DNA of 64,000 bases. Origin: Pseudomonadota bacterium. GTDB taxonomy: Bacteria > Myxococcota_A > Polyangia > Polyangiales > Polyangiaceae. A program made the position numbers and the translations under genes. Where the stretch lies: assembly GCA_023423895.1 (NCBI GenBank), contig JAFAER010000102.1, positions 3,991 through 67,990 of the forward strand, in the 5' to 3' direction. Of this stretch, positions 42,420-49,985 are shown piece after piece. The notes under the pieces were generated by a model. The model was not told where the DNA came from and searched no databases. It saw only the letters and a list, made by a program, of their open reading frames with translations. Within the stretch, counting starts at the first letter, position 1; each line of letters opens with the position of its first letter.

Positions 42420-43895
42420 GTGACTCATCCCCTGGGCGGAAAGACGTCGATCGCCATCGGCGTGATGCTCGTTCTCCTCGCCGTGCCGTACACGACGCCT
42501 CGCCTCGCCCGTTTGCGGGTGGCGCAGGCGCCTTGGGAGAAGCCGGACATCGCAGCGGACGCCGCGGAGCTCGCCGGAGCCGCCGGTGCAACGCCGGCGC
42601 CGGCGCCGACCCAGGGAGAGACGGCGCTCGCCGCGTCGAAGAACGAGGCGACGGTGACGAACGCGCTCCCCGAGGGCCCGGCGTTCGCACAGCCGTCGGC
42701 GGCGAACATCGCAAAAGACAAGGGCTCGATCGCCATCGACGACCCGTCCGGCCGCGCGCTCGACGCCTTCTACGCGCGGCTCGCGAAGACGAAGAACAAG
42801 GAGCCGAGCGCGATCACCCGCATCCTCCACTACGGAGACAGCGTCCTGACGAGCGACTACGTCTCCGGGACGATGCGCCGGAAGATGCAGGCGGAGTTCG
42901 GCGACGCCGGCCACGGCTTCATCCTCATCGCGAAGCCGTGGGACTGGTACTTCCACAACGACGTCATCCAGGGCAACGGCGACGGCTGGACCTCGAGCCG
43001 CGTGACCGGTCCGTTCAACCGCGACCTCATGTACGGGATCGGCGGCGTCAGCTTCGTCGGCGCTCCAGGCGTGCACTCCTGGTACGGCACGTCGGCGGGA
43101 CAGACGTACGGCAAGAAGGTCTCGCGCTTCGACGTCTATTACCTCGAGGCGCCGAACGGCGGCGAGATCGACCTCAAAGCCGGCGACAAGAGCGAGCGCT
43201 TCTCGACGAAGGGCGAGTCGAAGGTCTCCCGTGTGAAGTCCTTCTCCGTCCCCGACGGCGAGGCGAAGATGACGCTCAAGGTCGTCTCGGGCTCTCCGCG
43301 CCTCTTCGGCGTTGCCCTCGAGCGCGACGTACCCGGCGTCGTCTACGACTCGCTGGGCGCGAACGGCGGCCGGGGCGAGCTCCTCGGGGCGATGGACGCT
43401 GGCCACTGGAAGGAACAGATGGACCTGCGCGATCCGGCGCTCGTCATCCTCCACTACGGGACGAACGAGAGCGAGGTCGGCATGGCCAGCCGCGAGGCGT
43501 ACGAGAAGACGCTTCGCGCGCTCGTCGACAAGGTGAAAGGCGCAGCGCCGAAGGCGTCGGTGCTCATCGTCGCGCCGCTCGATCGCGCCGAGAAGAACGA
43601 GAAGACCGGCACGATGCACACGAAGCCGGTCATCAAGAAGCTGGTCGAGTGCCAGAAGAAGGTCGCGGCCGAGGCTGGCGTCGGCTTCTGGAACACGTTC
43701 GAGGCGATGGGTGGCGAGAACTCGATGGCCACCTGGGTGAGGAAAGGGCTCGCCGGCAGCGACCTCACGCACCCGTCACCGCAAGGCGGCGAGATCCTCG
43801 GCGATCTCCTCTACAAGGCGCTCACGAGCGGCTTCGAGGCGTGGCAGGGATCGAAGCGCGGCGCCGCAGCCCCACCGCCGCCCGGCACGAACTGA
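42420..43895 (+). CDS. Secreted SGNH/GDSL-type esterase or acetyltransferase, copy 1
   Basis: 491 residues from a GTG at 42420. An N-terminal hydrophobic segment (IAIGVMLVLLAVPYTTP) is a signal or anchor; an Ala/Pro-rich linker runs to about residue 100. The SGNH domain has Ser141 in HYGDSVLTSDYVSG, an oxyanion Asn in HYGTNES, and the catalytic pair Asp448/His451 in DLTHPSPQG. Between them a jelly-roll-like insert (about 200-330: VYYLEAPNGGEIDLKAG) resembles carbohydrate-binding regions of AlgX-type proteins. The second SGNH protein in this window shares the order GDS ... FGDxGxGF ... PW ... GTNES. Proposed role: the extracellular partner of the MBOAT acyltransferase. A possible -10 (TCTATT) is 8 bases upstream and there is no ribosome site. 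Confidence 0.88.
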   Translation: MTHPLGGKTSIAIGVMLVLLAVPYTTPRLARLRVAQAPWEKPDIAADAAELAGAAGATPAPAPTQGETALAASKNEATVTNALPEGPAFAQPSAANIAKDKGSIAIDDPSGRALDAFYARLAKTKNKEPSAITRILHYGDSVLTSDYVSGTMRRKMQAEFGDAGHGFILIAKPWDWYFHNDVIQGNGDGWTSSRVTGPFNRDLMYGIGGVSFVGAPGVHSWYGTSAGQTYGKKVSRFDVYYLEAPNGGEIDLKAGDKSERFSTKGESKVSRVKSFSVPDGEAKMTLKVVSGSPRLFGVALERDVPGVVYDSLGANGGRGELLGAMDAGHWKEQMDLRDPALVILHYGTNESEVGMASREAYEKTLRALVDKVKGAAPKASVLIVAPLDRAEKNEKTGTMHTKPVIKKLVECQKKVAAEAGVGFWNTFEAMGGENSMATWVRKGLAGSDLTHPSPQGGEILGDLLYKALTSGFEAWQGSKRGAAAPPPPGTN

Positions 43896-44012
43896 CGAGC
43901 GGCTCGGGTCGCACACCGCTCGTCGGCGTCGGAGACGGGCGGATCGAGCAGCCCAGTTCATCGTGTAGCGTGGAGGTCTGGGGCGGCGGCGCTTCACCAC
44001 CGAGGGGCTCAG

Positions 44013-44708
44013 ATGCGGATCCGGCGGCGCGCGAAGGGCGGAATCGTGGCGGTGATCATCGGCGCGCTCGGAGCGTGTACCGAGTTCGAGGCGGGCGACG
44101 AGCCGAGCAACGCCGGAACCGACAGTGGCATTTCGGCTGCCGACGCGAAGGAGCCGTCCGACGCAGGCGGGGATGCCGGTGAGGATGCGGGTGGCGAGGA
44201 CGTGCGCGTCGTCACGGATGCCGGTGACGACGCAGGTGCTTCCACGAACCTCCTCCCGAGCGGGTCGTTCGAGCTGGCCCTCTGCAGCGGGTGGGGCGGC
44301 CATCAGTCGACCATCTCGAATGACGCGGTCGCGAGGAGTGGAGCGTCCTCGTGCCGCGTGTGCGCGAACGCTGGCGTGAGCAACTTCTCGCTCGACGACG
44401 GGATTCGCACTCCCATCCCCGCGGTCCCTGGAACCTACAAGGCGGAGGCATGGGTACGCGCGAGCGACGAGAAGTCCGCCCCGAAGCGAGCCTTCCCGTT
44501 CCTCCGCCAGGCGGTTGCGACGCCGTTTCGGGCGATCAGCAACAGCCCGGGGGCAGAGGTCGAGATCACCAACACATGGCAGCGCGTGGAGGCCACTCTG
44601 GAGGTCACCTCCGGAGAAGGCGCTCTCAACTTCTACATCGCTGCAAACCCGACGAACGGCGGCGAGTGTTTCCTCGTCGACGACGCCCGGTTGTTTCGGA
44701 CGAAATGA
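44013..44708 (+). CDS. Lipoprotein with C-terminal CBM4/9-like beta-sandwich
   Basis: 231 residues from the ATG at 44013 with a GAGGGG ribosome site. The signal peptide ends GALGACTEFE (lipobox at Cys22). An Asp/Gly/Ala-rich stalk (about 30-75) is typical of myxobacterial surface lipoproteins. The remaining 150 residues (NLLPSGSFELALCSGWGG, SGASSCRVCANAG, YKAEAWVRASDEKSA, TWQRVEATLEVTSGEG, ECFLVDDARLF) read like a carbohydrate-binding module of the CBM4/9 jelly-roll type. It lies about 120 bases after the first SGNH gene on the same strand, consistent with a glycan-linked role. Confidence 0.8.
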   Translation: MRIRRRAKGGIVAVIIGALGACTEFEAGDEPSNAGTDSGISAADAKEPSDAGGDAGEDAGGEDVRVVTDAGDDAGASTNLLPSGSFELALCSGWGGHQSTISNDAVARSGASSCRVCANAGVSNFSLDDGIRTPIPAVPGTYKAEAWVRASDEKSAPKRAFPFLRQAVATPFRAISNSPGAEVEITNTWQRVEATLEVTSGEGALNFYIAANPTNGGECFLVDDARLFRTK

Positions 44709-44712
44709 GATA

Positions 44713-44740
44713 GGCCTCGGGCCTCGGGCCTCGGGCCTCA
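44713..44740. repeat. Four-unit heptanucleotide tandem array
   Basis: GGCCTCG repeated three times followed by GGCCTCA, filling the gap between two convergent genes and touching the stop of the minus-strand gene (44738). It has the same unit length and copy number as the array at 28869. Confidence 0.85.
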
Positions 44741-45970
44741 CTCTTCCGGCGGAGCGGGCGGCTCCACTGGAGCCGGCGCCGGGCGGACGATCTCGAACGC
44801 CTTGGTCGACTCGTTGCCCTTCGCGTCCCAGAGCGTCACCGACACATCGAGCTTCGTGATGGAGTCTGCGATGTCGAGGAAGCTCGCCTCGTCGTCGTGA
44901 ACCACGCAGCGGCCGTTTTCGATCGCGAGGTTCGTGAGCGCGTAGCGGAAGATGCGGTTCGGGTTGTCGACGTCGGTGTTCGGCCAGCCGCCGCCGATCT
45001 GTCCCGCCGCCGAGCCGAAGTCGACGAGCTCGCGGGCGCGGAACGACGAGTCCGCGGCGATCGAGCTGTAGAGATCGTCGAGCTCACACTTCGCGTTCGA
45101 CGCGAGGACGTTGCCGTCCTGGTCCGTGATGGTGAACCCGATCGCCGAAACCTCGAAGTTGCGGTTCGAATCGTCGTCGCGGTCTGCGGCCTGGACCACG
45201 ATGTCGAGCTGCCCGGACGCGAGCCCGGCGAGCACCTGCCCCGTCGCGTCCGTCGGGTACACGCCGAAGGCTTCCGGCGCGACGGAGTCGTGGTAGCCGG
45301 GAAGGAGCGACGCGGGGTTGAGCAGCTTCTGGTTCTCGCCGTCGACGAAGACGAGGCTCGTGTTCGCGAGACGCGAGGCATCGCCCGGCGTCGGCACCGG
45401 CGCGGGCGAAAGCTTGCCGATCACCGAGCCCTTCGTGACCGGCACCGGGTCGGTCGTGGTCAAAAGCGCGGGGGCCGCCTCGACGTGCATGAGCTGCGTG
45501 ACGACGTGCGAGACCGGATCGTAAATCGCGACGATCGTGGCGTACGGATTCGTCACCTCGGAGATGCGATTGCCACTCCAGTCGAAGACCATCGCCAGGC
45601 CGTCGTGCGGGGCGACGACCTCCTTGGACACCGAAGAGTCCGTGCGCAACACGGCAAGACCCGTGTGGTAGTAGCCGTATTGCGCGTAGAGGATCGGCGT
45701 TCCGAAGCGATTCAACGCCGACGTCTTCGTGTCGACGAGCGGCCACTCGGGCGCGAACACGGACAGGTCGACGTGCATGTCGAGCCCGCGCGCAGCGAAG
45801 CTCTCGGCGATCTGACGGTAGACCGCCCCATCGTGCCCGACCTCGAACACGCCGCTGTTCGGGAGAAGGGCGCTCTCGCTCTCCTCGACATCTTCGCCCT
45901 GCCGCGCGCACGCGGCCGACAGAGACAAGACGGACAGAGCGAAGGCGGTCAGTACCCGATGTCGGAGCAT
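44738..45970 (-). CDS. Lipoprotein with degenerate M23-like domain
   Basis: 410 residues from the ATG at 45970. The signal peptide ends SLSAACARQ (lipobox). A domain at about 95-190 has the order HTGLAV, APHDGLAMVFDWSGN, ATIVAIYDP, VTQLMHVEAAP, KGSVIGKL. This echoes the beta-sheet scaffold of M23/LytM peptidases (HxG ... D, YxHL, GQxIG), but the usual HxxxD and HxH zinc ligands are not all present. The second half (about 210-400) is beta-rich with an Asp-heavy segment (QAADRDDDSNRNFEVSAIG) and ends in a Pro/Glu tail. It could be an inactive LytM-like scaffold at the envelope. A TATACG hexamer 6 bases before the ATG suggests a leaderless message. Confidence 0.75.
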   Translation of the reverse strand: MLRHRVLTAFALSVLSLSAACARQGEDVEESESALLPNSGVFEVGHDGAVYRQIAESFAARGLDMHVDLSVFAPEWPLVDTKTSALNRFGTPILYAQYGYYHTGLAVLRTDSSVSKEVVAPHDGLAMVFDWSGNRISEVTNPYATIVAIYDPVSHVVTQLMHVEAAPALLTTTDPVPVTKGSVIGKLSPAPVPTPGDASRLANTSLVFVDGENQKLLNPASLLPGYHDSVAPEAFGVYPTDATGQVLAGLASGQLDIVVQAADRDDDSNRNFEVSAIGFTITDQDGNVLASNAKCELDDLYSSIAADSSFRARELVDFGSAAGQIGGGWPNTDVDNPNRIFRYALTNLAIENGRCVVHDDEASFLDIADSITKLDVSVTLWDAKGNESTKAFEIVRPAPAPVEPPAPPEE

Positions 45971-46147
45971 GGGCGCCGTATAGCAAGCACTGCTGTTCGA
46001 GCAAGGAACGGCCGGTCGAAATCAAGATCACGCGCGCGATGCGGACGACAGCCCTCAACCGGCAATCCAAGTGTGCGAGAGCTCGTCGGCGCGGAGGCCG
46101 CCACTGAGGCAATTGTGACTCAGGTGCCTGGCGGGTATCGTAAGAAC

Positions 46148-46741
46148 GTGGCGAGCACGAGACCTCCGGGTCGCAACTCCAAGCGCTCCTCGATCGTTCC
46201 ACCCGAGTCGAAGTCGAACCCGCCGCCAAGACGTGCCTCCAAAGCACCTCCGGCTCGGAAGTCGATCGAGCTGCCCGTGCGGCTCGAAGCGGACGCCGGC
46301 GATGCGAGCGCGAAGAGCCGCGCGTCGAAGCGACCGCCGTTCCGGCCGACGATGGAGGTTCAGATGTCGTGGCTCGAGACGGACGAAGCTCCGGTCGAGC
46401 CCGCGCCTTCCGACACGGCGGCGCCGTCCTCACGCAGGAGGCCGCCGCGCCTCCCCGGAGCATCGCGGACGCTCCCGCCGATGCCCGTGATCCCGTCGAC
46501 GGCCAGCGCGCCGCCGCCGCCGATGCCTCCACGTCGGACGACGATGGAAGTCGACATGAGCTGGCTCGAGTTCGTCGACGACAAACATGCTCTCGCAGCA
46601 GGCGCAGCCAAGGGCGCGGAGGAGAGACGCGCTTCGGAGCGGCCGGCCCGCCGTCCGAGCACGCAGCCGCCCGCACGCACGATCGAGAAGATCGTCGAGC
46701 CCCGGAAGAAGCGCGGAAAGCCGCTCCCGCGAGAAGACTGA
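46148..46741 (+). CDS. Disordered Pro/Arg-rich protein with a repeated TMEVxMSWLE motif
   Basis: 197 residues from a GTG at 46148 (MASTRPPGRN). TATCGT lies 6 bases upstream with no ribosome site. The chain is rich in Pro, Ser, Arg and Ala and has almost no hydrophobic core, so it is probably disordered. Two short segments are conserved against each other: PTMEVQMSWLETDE (about residue 65) and RTTMEVDMSWLEFVDD (about 130). These are ordered-looking acidic motifs with a Trp, of the kind that dock on a partner protein. No family is recognised. The frame is open far upstream, but that part is antisense to the neighbouring lipoprotein gene. It is convergent with the second SGNH gene. Confidence 0.65.
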   Translation: MASTRPPGRNSKRSSIVPPESKSNPPPRRASKAPPARKSIELPVRLEADAGDASAKSRASKRPPFRPTMEVQMSWLETDEAPVEPAPSDTAAPSSRRRPPRLPGASRTLPPMPVIPSTASAPPPPMPPRRTTMEVDMSWLEFVDDKHALAAGAAKGAEERRASERPARRPSTQPPARTIEKIVEPRKKRGKPLPRED

Positions 46742-46769
46742 GGCGAGCGCGTTCGGCGAGACGCCCGTC

Positions 46770-48176
46770 TCAGGGCGAATCGAACGCGTCGGGCGTCGGC
46801 GGAAGCGTCGACGGGACGACGTCTTGCATCGAGGGGACGTCGCGTGGCGTGCTCGACGGAAGGCCGTTGTTGCGTCGCCAGCCGGCATACGCTCGCATCA
46901 CATCGGACGCGAACGAGCTGCCGAGCTGCACGTAGCCGTCTTTCGTGAGGTGCACGCGATCCTTTTGCGCGCGCGGCGGGTCTTCCACGGCCCACGCGGC
47001 GATCGCGCCGTCGCCGCCCATGGCGGCGAGCTGGTCGTAGAACGCGCAGCCCGCCGCCTCGGCGACGCGCCGCTGCACGGCGATGATCTCGGCGATCTTC
47101 GGCGCCGTCACCCACCCGTCTTTCGTGTCGATGGCTCTGTCGGGCGGACCGAGGAGCAAGCACGATGCGCTCGGGACGGCGCGCGCGATGCGTCCGAGCG
47201 CGTCGACCAGATGACGCTCGTACACGTGTTGCGGCATCTCCGTGTCGACCGACTCGTTCGTGCCGTAGGCGAGCACGACGAGCGACGGCGCACGGTGCCG
47301 GAGCTGCTCGGCCCAGTGCTGCTCGTTCCACGAGAGCAGCGATGTCGTCACGCGCGCGCCGTTGATGCCGAGCGCGTCGACGATCACCCCGTGCTGCCCG
47401 CGATCGAGCGACATGCCGTAGACCCGGACGTCACCGTCGCCCACGGCGCGCACCTCGAGCTGATGGGCCGAGGACTCGACCACGTCGAACGCGCGGTACG
47501 CCGAGACCGTTCTTTCACCTCGCGTCGAGACCCGGACGACACGCACGCCGTCGACGAAGACGTCGAACGCGCCGCCGCTCGGCTGCTCGAGATAGGCGAG
47601 CTCCGCGCGCGACGTCCTGGTGGTGACGTCGGTCCAGGCGCGGGCGCCCCGCTGGCGCGTGAACAGGCCGATGCCCGAGAGCCCATAGAGGCCGTCGCCC
47701 GTGAGCTTTCCGCGCTCGAGCCTTCCCTTCTCCGGAGCCCACTCGGTCGACATGCCGACGCGCACGCCGTCCTGCAGCCAACGTTTCCAGGGCCTTCCGA
47801 TCGCCACGAACCCGCGGCCGCCATCGCCGAAGCGCGTCTGGAGCGCGCGCCTGACGGCGGCGGTCTGGATGTCCGCTGCCGTGTGCGAGTCGCCGAATTG
47901 CGTGATGCGGACGTCGTCCTGAGCCTGCCCCGACTCGAGGCGAGCGAGGGCCTCGAAGAAGCGCCGCAACGCCGCCGGCCGTTCGAGCGCGCCGACCGCG
48001 GACGCGCCGCCCTTCTTCTGGACGATGTCGGCGGGCGTCGTCGCGATCGCACGTTCGGTGCCCGTCGTCGCGCTCGCGGCGAGCCCATCGAGCGCGGAGG
48101 CTCCTTTTGGCTTCGCAACGGCCTCGCCACAGGCGAGCGCCGGCAAAATCGCGAGGACGGGGGCAAGGCGGCGCAC
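46770..48176 (-). CDS. Secreted SGNH/GDSL-type esterase or acetyltransferase, copy 2 (lipoprotein)
   Basis: 468 residues from a GTG at 48176, chosen because GGAG lies 6 bases upstream and the N-terminus VRRLAPVLAILPALACGEA is a good lipoprotein signal. The catalytic Ser is Ser97 in TQFGDSHTAAD, the oxyanion Asn is in AYGTNESVDT, and the C-terminal dyad is in KDRVHLTKDG. The segment after the Ser (RFGDGGRGFVAIGRPWKRW) matches the equivalent stretch of copy 1 (EFGDAGHGFILIAKPWDWY). The two are therefore diverged paralogues with the same inserted beta domain. Pairing of an MBOAT with more than one SGNH protein is known for alginate (AlgX/AlgJ). It is convergent with the disordered-protein gene. 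Confidence 0.87.
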   Translation of the reverse strand: MRRLAPVLAILPALACGEAVAKPKGASALDGLAASATTGTERAIATTPADIVQKKGGASAVGALERPAALRRFFEALARLESGQAQDDVRITQFGDSHTAADIQTAAVRRALQTRFGDGGRGFVAIGRPWKRWLQDGVRVGMSTEWAPEKGRLERGKLTGDGLYGLSGIGLFTRQRGARAWTDVTTRTSRAELAYLEQPSGGAFDVFVDGVRVVRVSTRGERTVSAYRAFDVVESSAHQLEVRAVGDGDVRVYGMSLDRGQHGVIVDALGINGARVTTSLLSWNEQHWAEQLRHRAPSLVVLAYGTNESVDTEMPQHVYERHLVDALGRIARAVPSASCLLLGPPDRAIDTKDGWVTAPKIAEIIAVQRRVAEAAGCAFYDQLAAMGGDGAIAAWAVEDPPRAQKDRVHLTKDGYVQLGSSFASDVMRAYAGWRRNNGLPSSTPRDVPSMQDVVPSTLPPTPDAFDSP

Positions 48177-48233
48177 GACACTCCATCCTTCCACAACGAT
48201 GCGCACGGGCAAAAGTTTGTTTAGCGTGACGTC

Positions 48234-48863
48234 GTGGAGGACGAAAACCCGCCGCGGGGCTCGTCGCCGTCGTCGCCGCCGCCGCGCAGGAACGAGGCGG
48301 CCGGCGAGGATGGCAGTGGCAGCGTCAAACGCGCCTCCGTCTTTCCGTCGATCGCACCCCCGCCGGGACCGAATTACCGCATCGTCTTCGGGCTCTTGTG
48401 GGTGGCCGTCCAGACGGTCCTCATCGCCACGGCCGGCCGCCGGGCGGACGGGGCGTTCGGGTTCCGGATGTTCAACGAGTCGTCGACGGTCCACATCGCG
48501 CTCTTCCGTGAAGTGAGCGCTGCCGACGGCGGGCTCAGGCGCATCCACGTCGACGACGGCGTCTGGACGTCGCGCGGCAGCGACGGGGCCCGTCATCGCT
48601 CGAGCTGGTACGAGCGCGTCCCGACACCGTTCTGGGTCTTCGACCGCGAGATGCACGCGTCGTACGGCGCAGACGCTCAGCTGTTCCGCCTCCAGCGCGC
48701 GCTCGACGACGTCGCGCTCCACCTCCCCGCTTCCGAAGACGCCGAGACGCGGCGGCTCGCGCTCGACGTGCTCGTCCGGCGAAACGGCCGCGAGCCCGTC
48801 ATGGTTCGCCTCACGAGCGCCGAGCGAGCCGTGCCTGCGGACGCCGACGGCGGAGGGCCCTGA
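48234..48863 (+). CDS. Membrane-anchored protein preceding an HTTM protein
   Basis: 209 residues from a GTG at 48234. A 45-residue Pro/Ser/Arg-rich cytoplasmic start (SSPSSPPPRRNEAAGEDG) leads to one transmembrane segment (IVFGLLWVAVQTVLIATAG). The outer part (about 75-200) has FGFRMFNESSTVHIALFREV, RIHVDDGVWTSRG and WYERVPTPFWVFDREMHASY, a compact domain that I do not recognise by name. The stop is followed after one base by the start of the HTTM gene, so the two are translated together and probably form a complex. Confidence 0.78.
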   Translation: MEDENPPRGSSPSSPPPRRNEAAGEDGSGSVKRASVFPSIAPPPGPNYRIVFGLLWVAVQTVLIATAGRRADGAFGFRMFNESSTVHIALFREVSAADGGLRRIHVDDGVWTSRGSDGARHRSSWYERVPTPFWVFDREMHASYGADAQLFRLQRALDDVALHLPASEDAETRRLALDVLVRRNGREPVMVRLTSAERAVPADADGGGP

Positions 48864-48864
48864 G

Positions 48865-49965
48865 GTGATCGCCATGTTGACCCGCTTCCGCGACGAGCTC
48901 GAGGACGGATACGTCCTCGGCCCCGTCCGCGCGTCGATCGGCGCGCTGCTCGGATGGCACGCGCTCTCGGCCGCGGAAGAGCTCGCGAAGGTCGGGTACT
49001 TCGGGGCCACCTTTCACATCCCGATGATCCCCGAGTGGCTGGTTCCAGCGCCGCGCGTGTATGCGCTGGTCCTCGCAGCTCGGGTCTGTCTCGCCGTGAT
49101 GGTGGCCATCGGCGTGTGGGCGCGCCCCGCGCTCGCCGCGAGCGCGATCCTCGGGGTCTGGATCCTCCTCTGCGACAACAACCAGTTTCATCACAACCGT
49201 TATTCCCTCTACTGCTACGCGTTCCTTCTCTCGCTGACGCCGTGCGATCGCGCCTGGCGCGCGGCCGAGCCCGCCGTGCCCGTACCGCGCTGGGGACCAT
49301 GGTGGGGCGTTCGCCTTCTGCAGCTGCAGGTCTCTCTCGTGTACCTCGCGTCCGGCGGCTCGAAGCTGGTCGATCCCGACTGGCGTAACGGGCTCGTCCT
49401 CGCCGATCGAATCGCACGTTACGGGCACATCGCGATCGAGAAGGGCATCCCGCCGGCTGTCATCGAGACGCTCGCGAGCGGCGATGTAGCGAGCGCAACG
49501 GCGAAGCTCGCGATCTCGACGGAGCTCGTCCTCTGCGTCGCCTTGTGGCTCCGACCGACCCGCGTCATCGCGCTGTGGTGGGGCGTCTGGTTTCACATCG
49601 CGATCCAGGCGACGTCGAAGGTGGAGACGTTCAGCGTCCTCGCCCTCACGCTCTACGGCGTGTTCGTCACGCCGGACTACCGCGCGCGCAAGCTGCGGTT
49701 CGATCCGTCGCGGTTCTGGGGGAAGCTCGCAGGCGTGCTCGTGCCGATGCTCGACTGGTTCGGGCGCTTCGAGGTGCAACCCTGGGAGCCGGACGATCAG
49801 CGCGGACACTCCGTCGTCGTCGTGCGCCGCGACGGCAACCGCACCACGGGCATCCGCGCGTTCGCGATGCTGACACGCTGCTTGCCGCTCCTGTTCCTCC
49901 TCTGGGCGCCCGTCGCGCTGGTCGCGAGCTTCACGCGCAAAGGCGACCTCACGACGGGCGGCTGA
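48865..49965 (+). CDS. HTTM-domain membrane protein (vitamin K-dependent carboxylase-like)
   Basis: 366 residues from a GTG at 48865, with GGAGGG 7 bases upstream; an ATG at 48874 is also possible. The HTTM (horizontally transferred transmembrane) domain has several hydrophobic segments. Its typical pieces are RASIGALLGWHALSAAEEL, DNNQFHHNRYSLYCYAFLL, QVSLVYLASGGSKLVDPDWR and WWGVWFHIAIQATSKVETFS. The family is related to the transmembrane part of gamma-glutamyl carboxylase; most bacterial members have no proven substrate. It is translationally coupled to the anchored protein before it. The C-terminus carries a further hydrophobic segment (LPLLFLLWAPVALVAS). Confidence 0.85.
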   Translation: MIAMLTRFRDELEDGYVLGPVRASIGALLGWHALSAAEELAKVGYFGATFHIPMIPEWLVPAPRVYALVLAARVCLAVMVAIGVWARPALAASAILGVWILLCDNNQFHHNRYSLYCYAFLLSLTPCDRAWRAAEPAVPVPRWGPWWGVRLLQLQVSLVYLASGGSKLVDPDWRNGLVLADRIARYGHIAIEKGIPPAVIETLASGDVASATAKLAISTELVLCVALWLRPTRVIALWWGVWFHIAIQATSKVETFSVLALTLYGVFVTPDYRARKLRFDPSRFWGKLAGVLVPMLDWFGRFEVQPWEPDDQRGHSVVVVRRDGNRTTGIRAFAMLTRCLPLLFLLWAPVALVASFTRKGDLTTGG

Positions 49966-49985
49966 CGTCGGCGCGCGGTCCGCGT

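Noticed and set aside
44738..45970. Active M23 peptidase
   Set aside because: The scaffold order is similar, but the zinc-binding HxxxD and HxH motifs are incomplete, so enzyme activity cannot be claimed.
48177..49010. Upstream extension of the second SGNH frame
   Set aside because: It is antisense to the two genes at 48234 and 48865; the ribosome site and signal peptide place the start at 48176.
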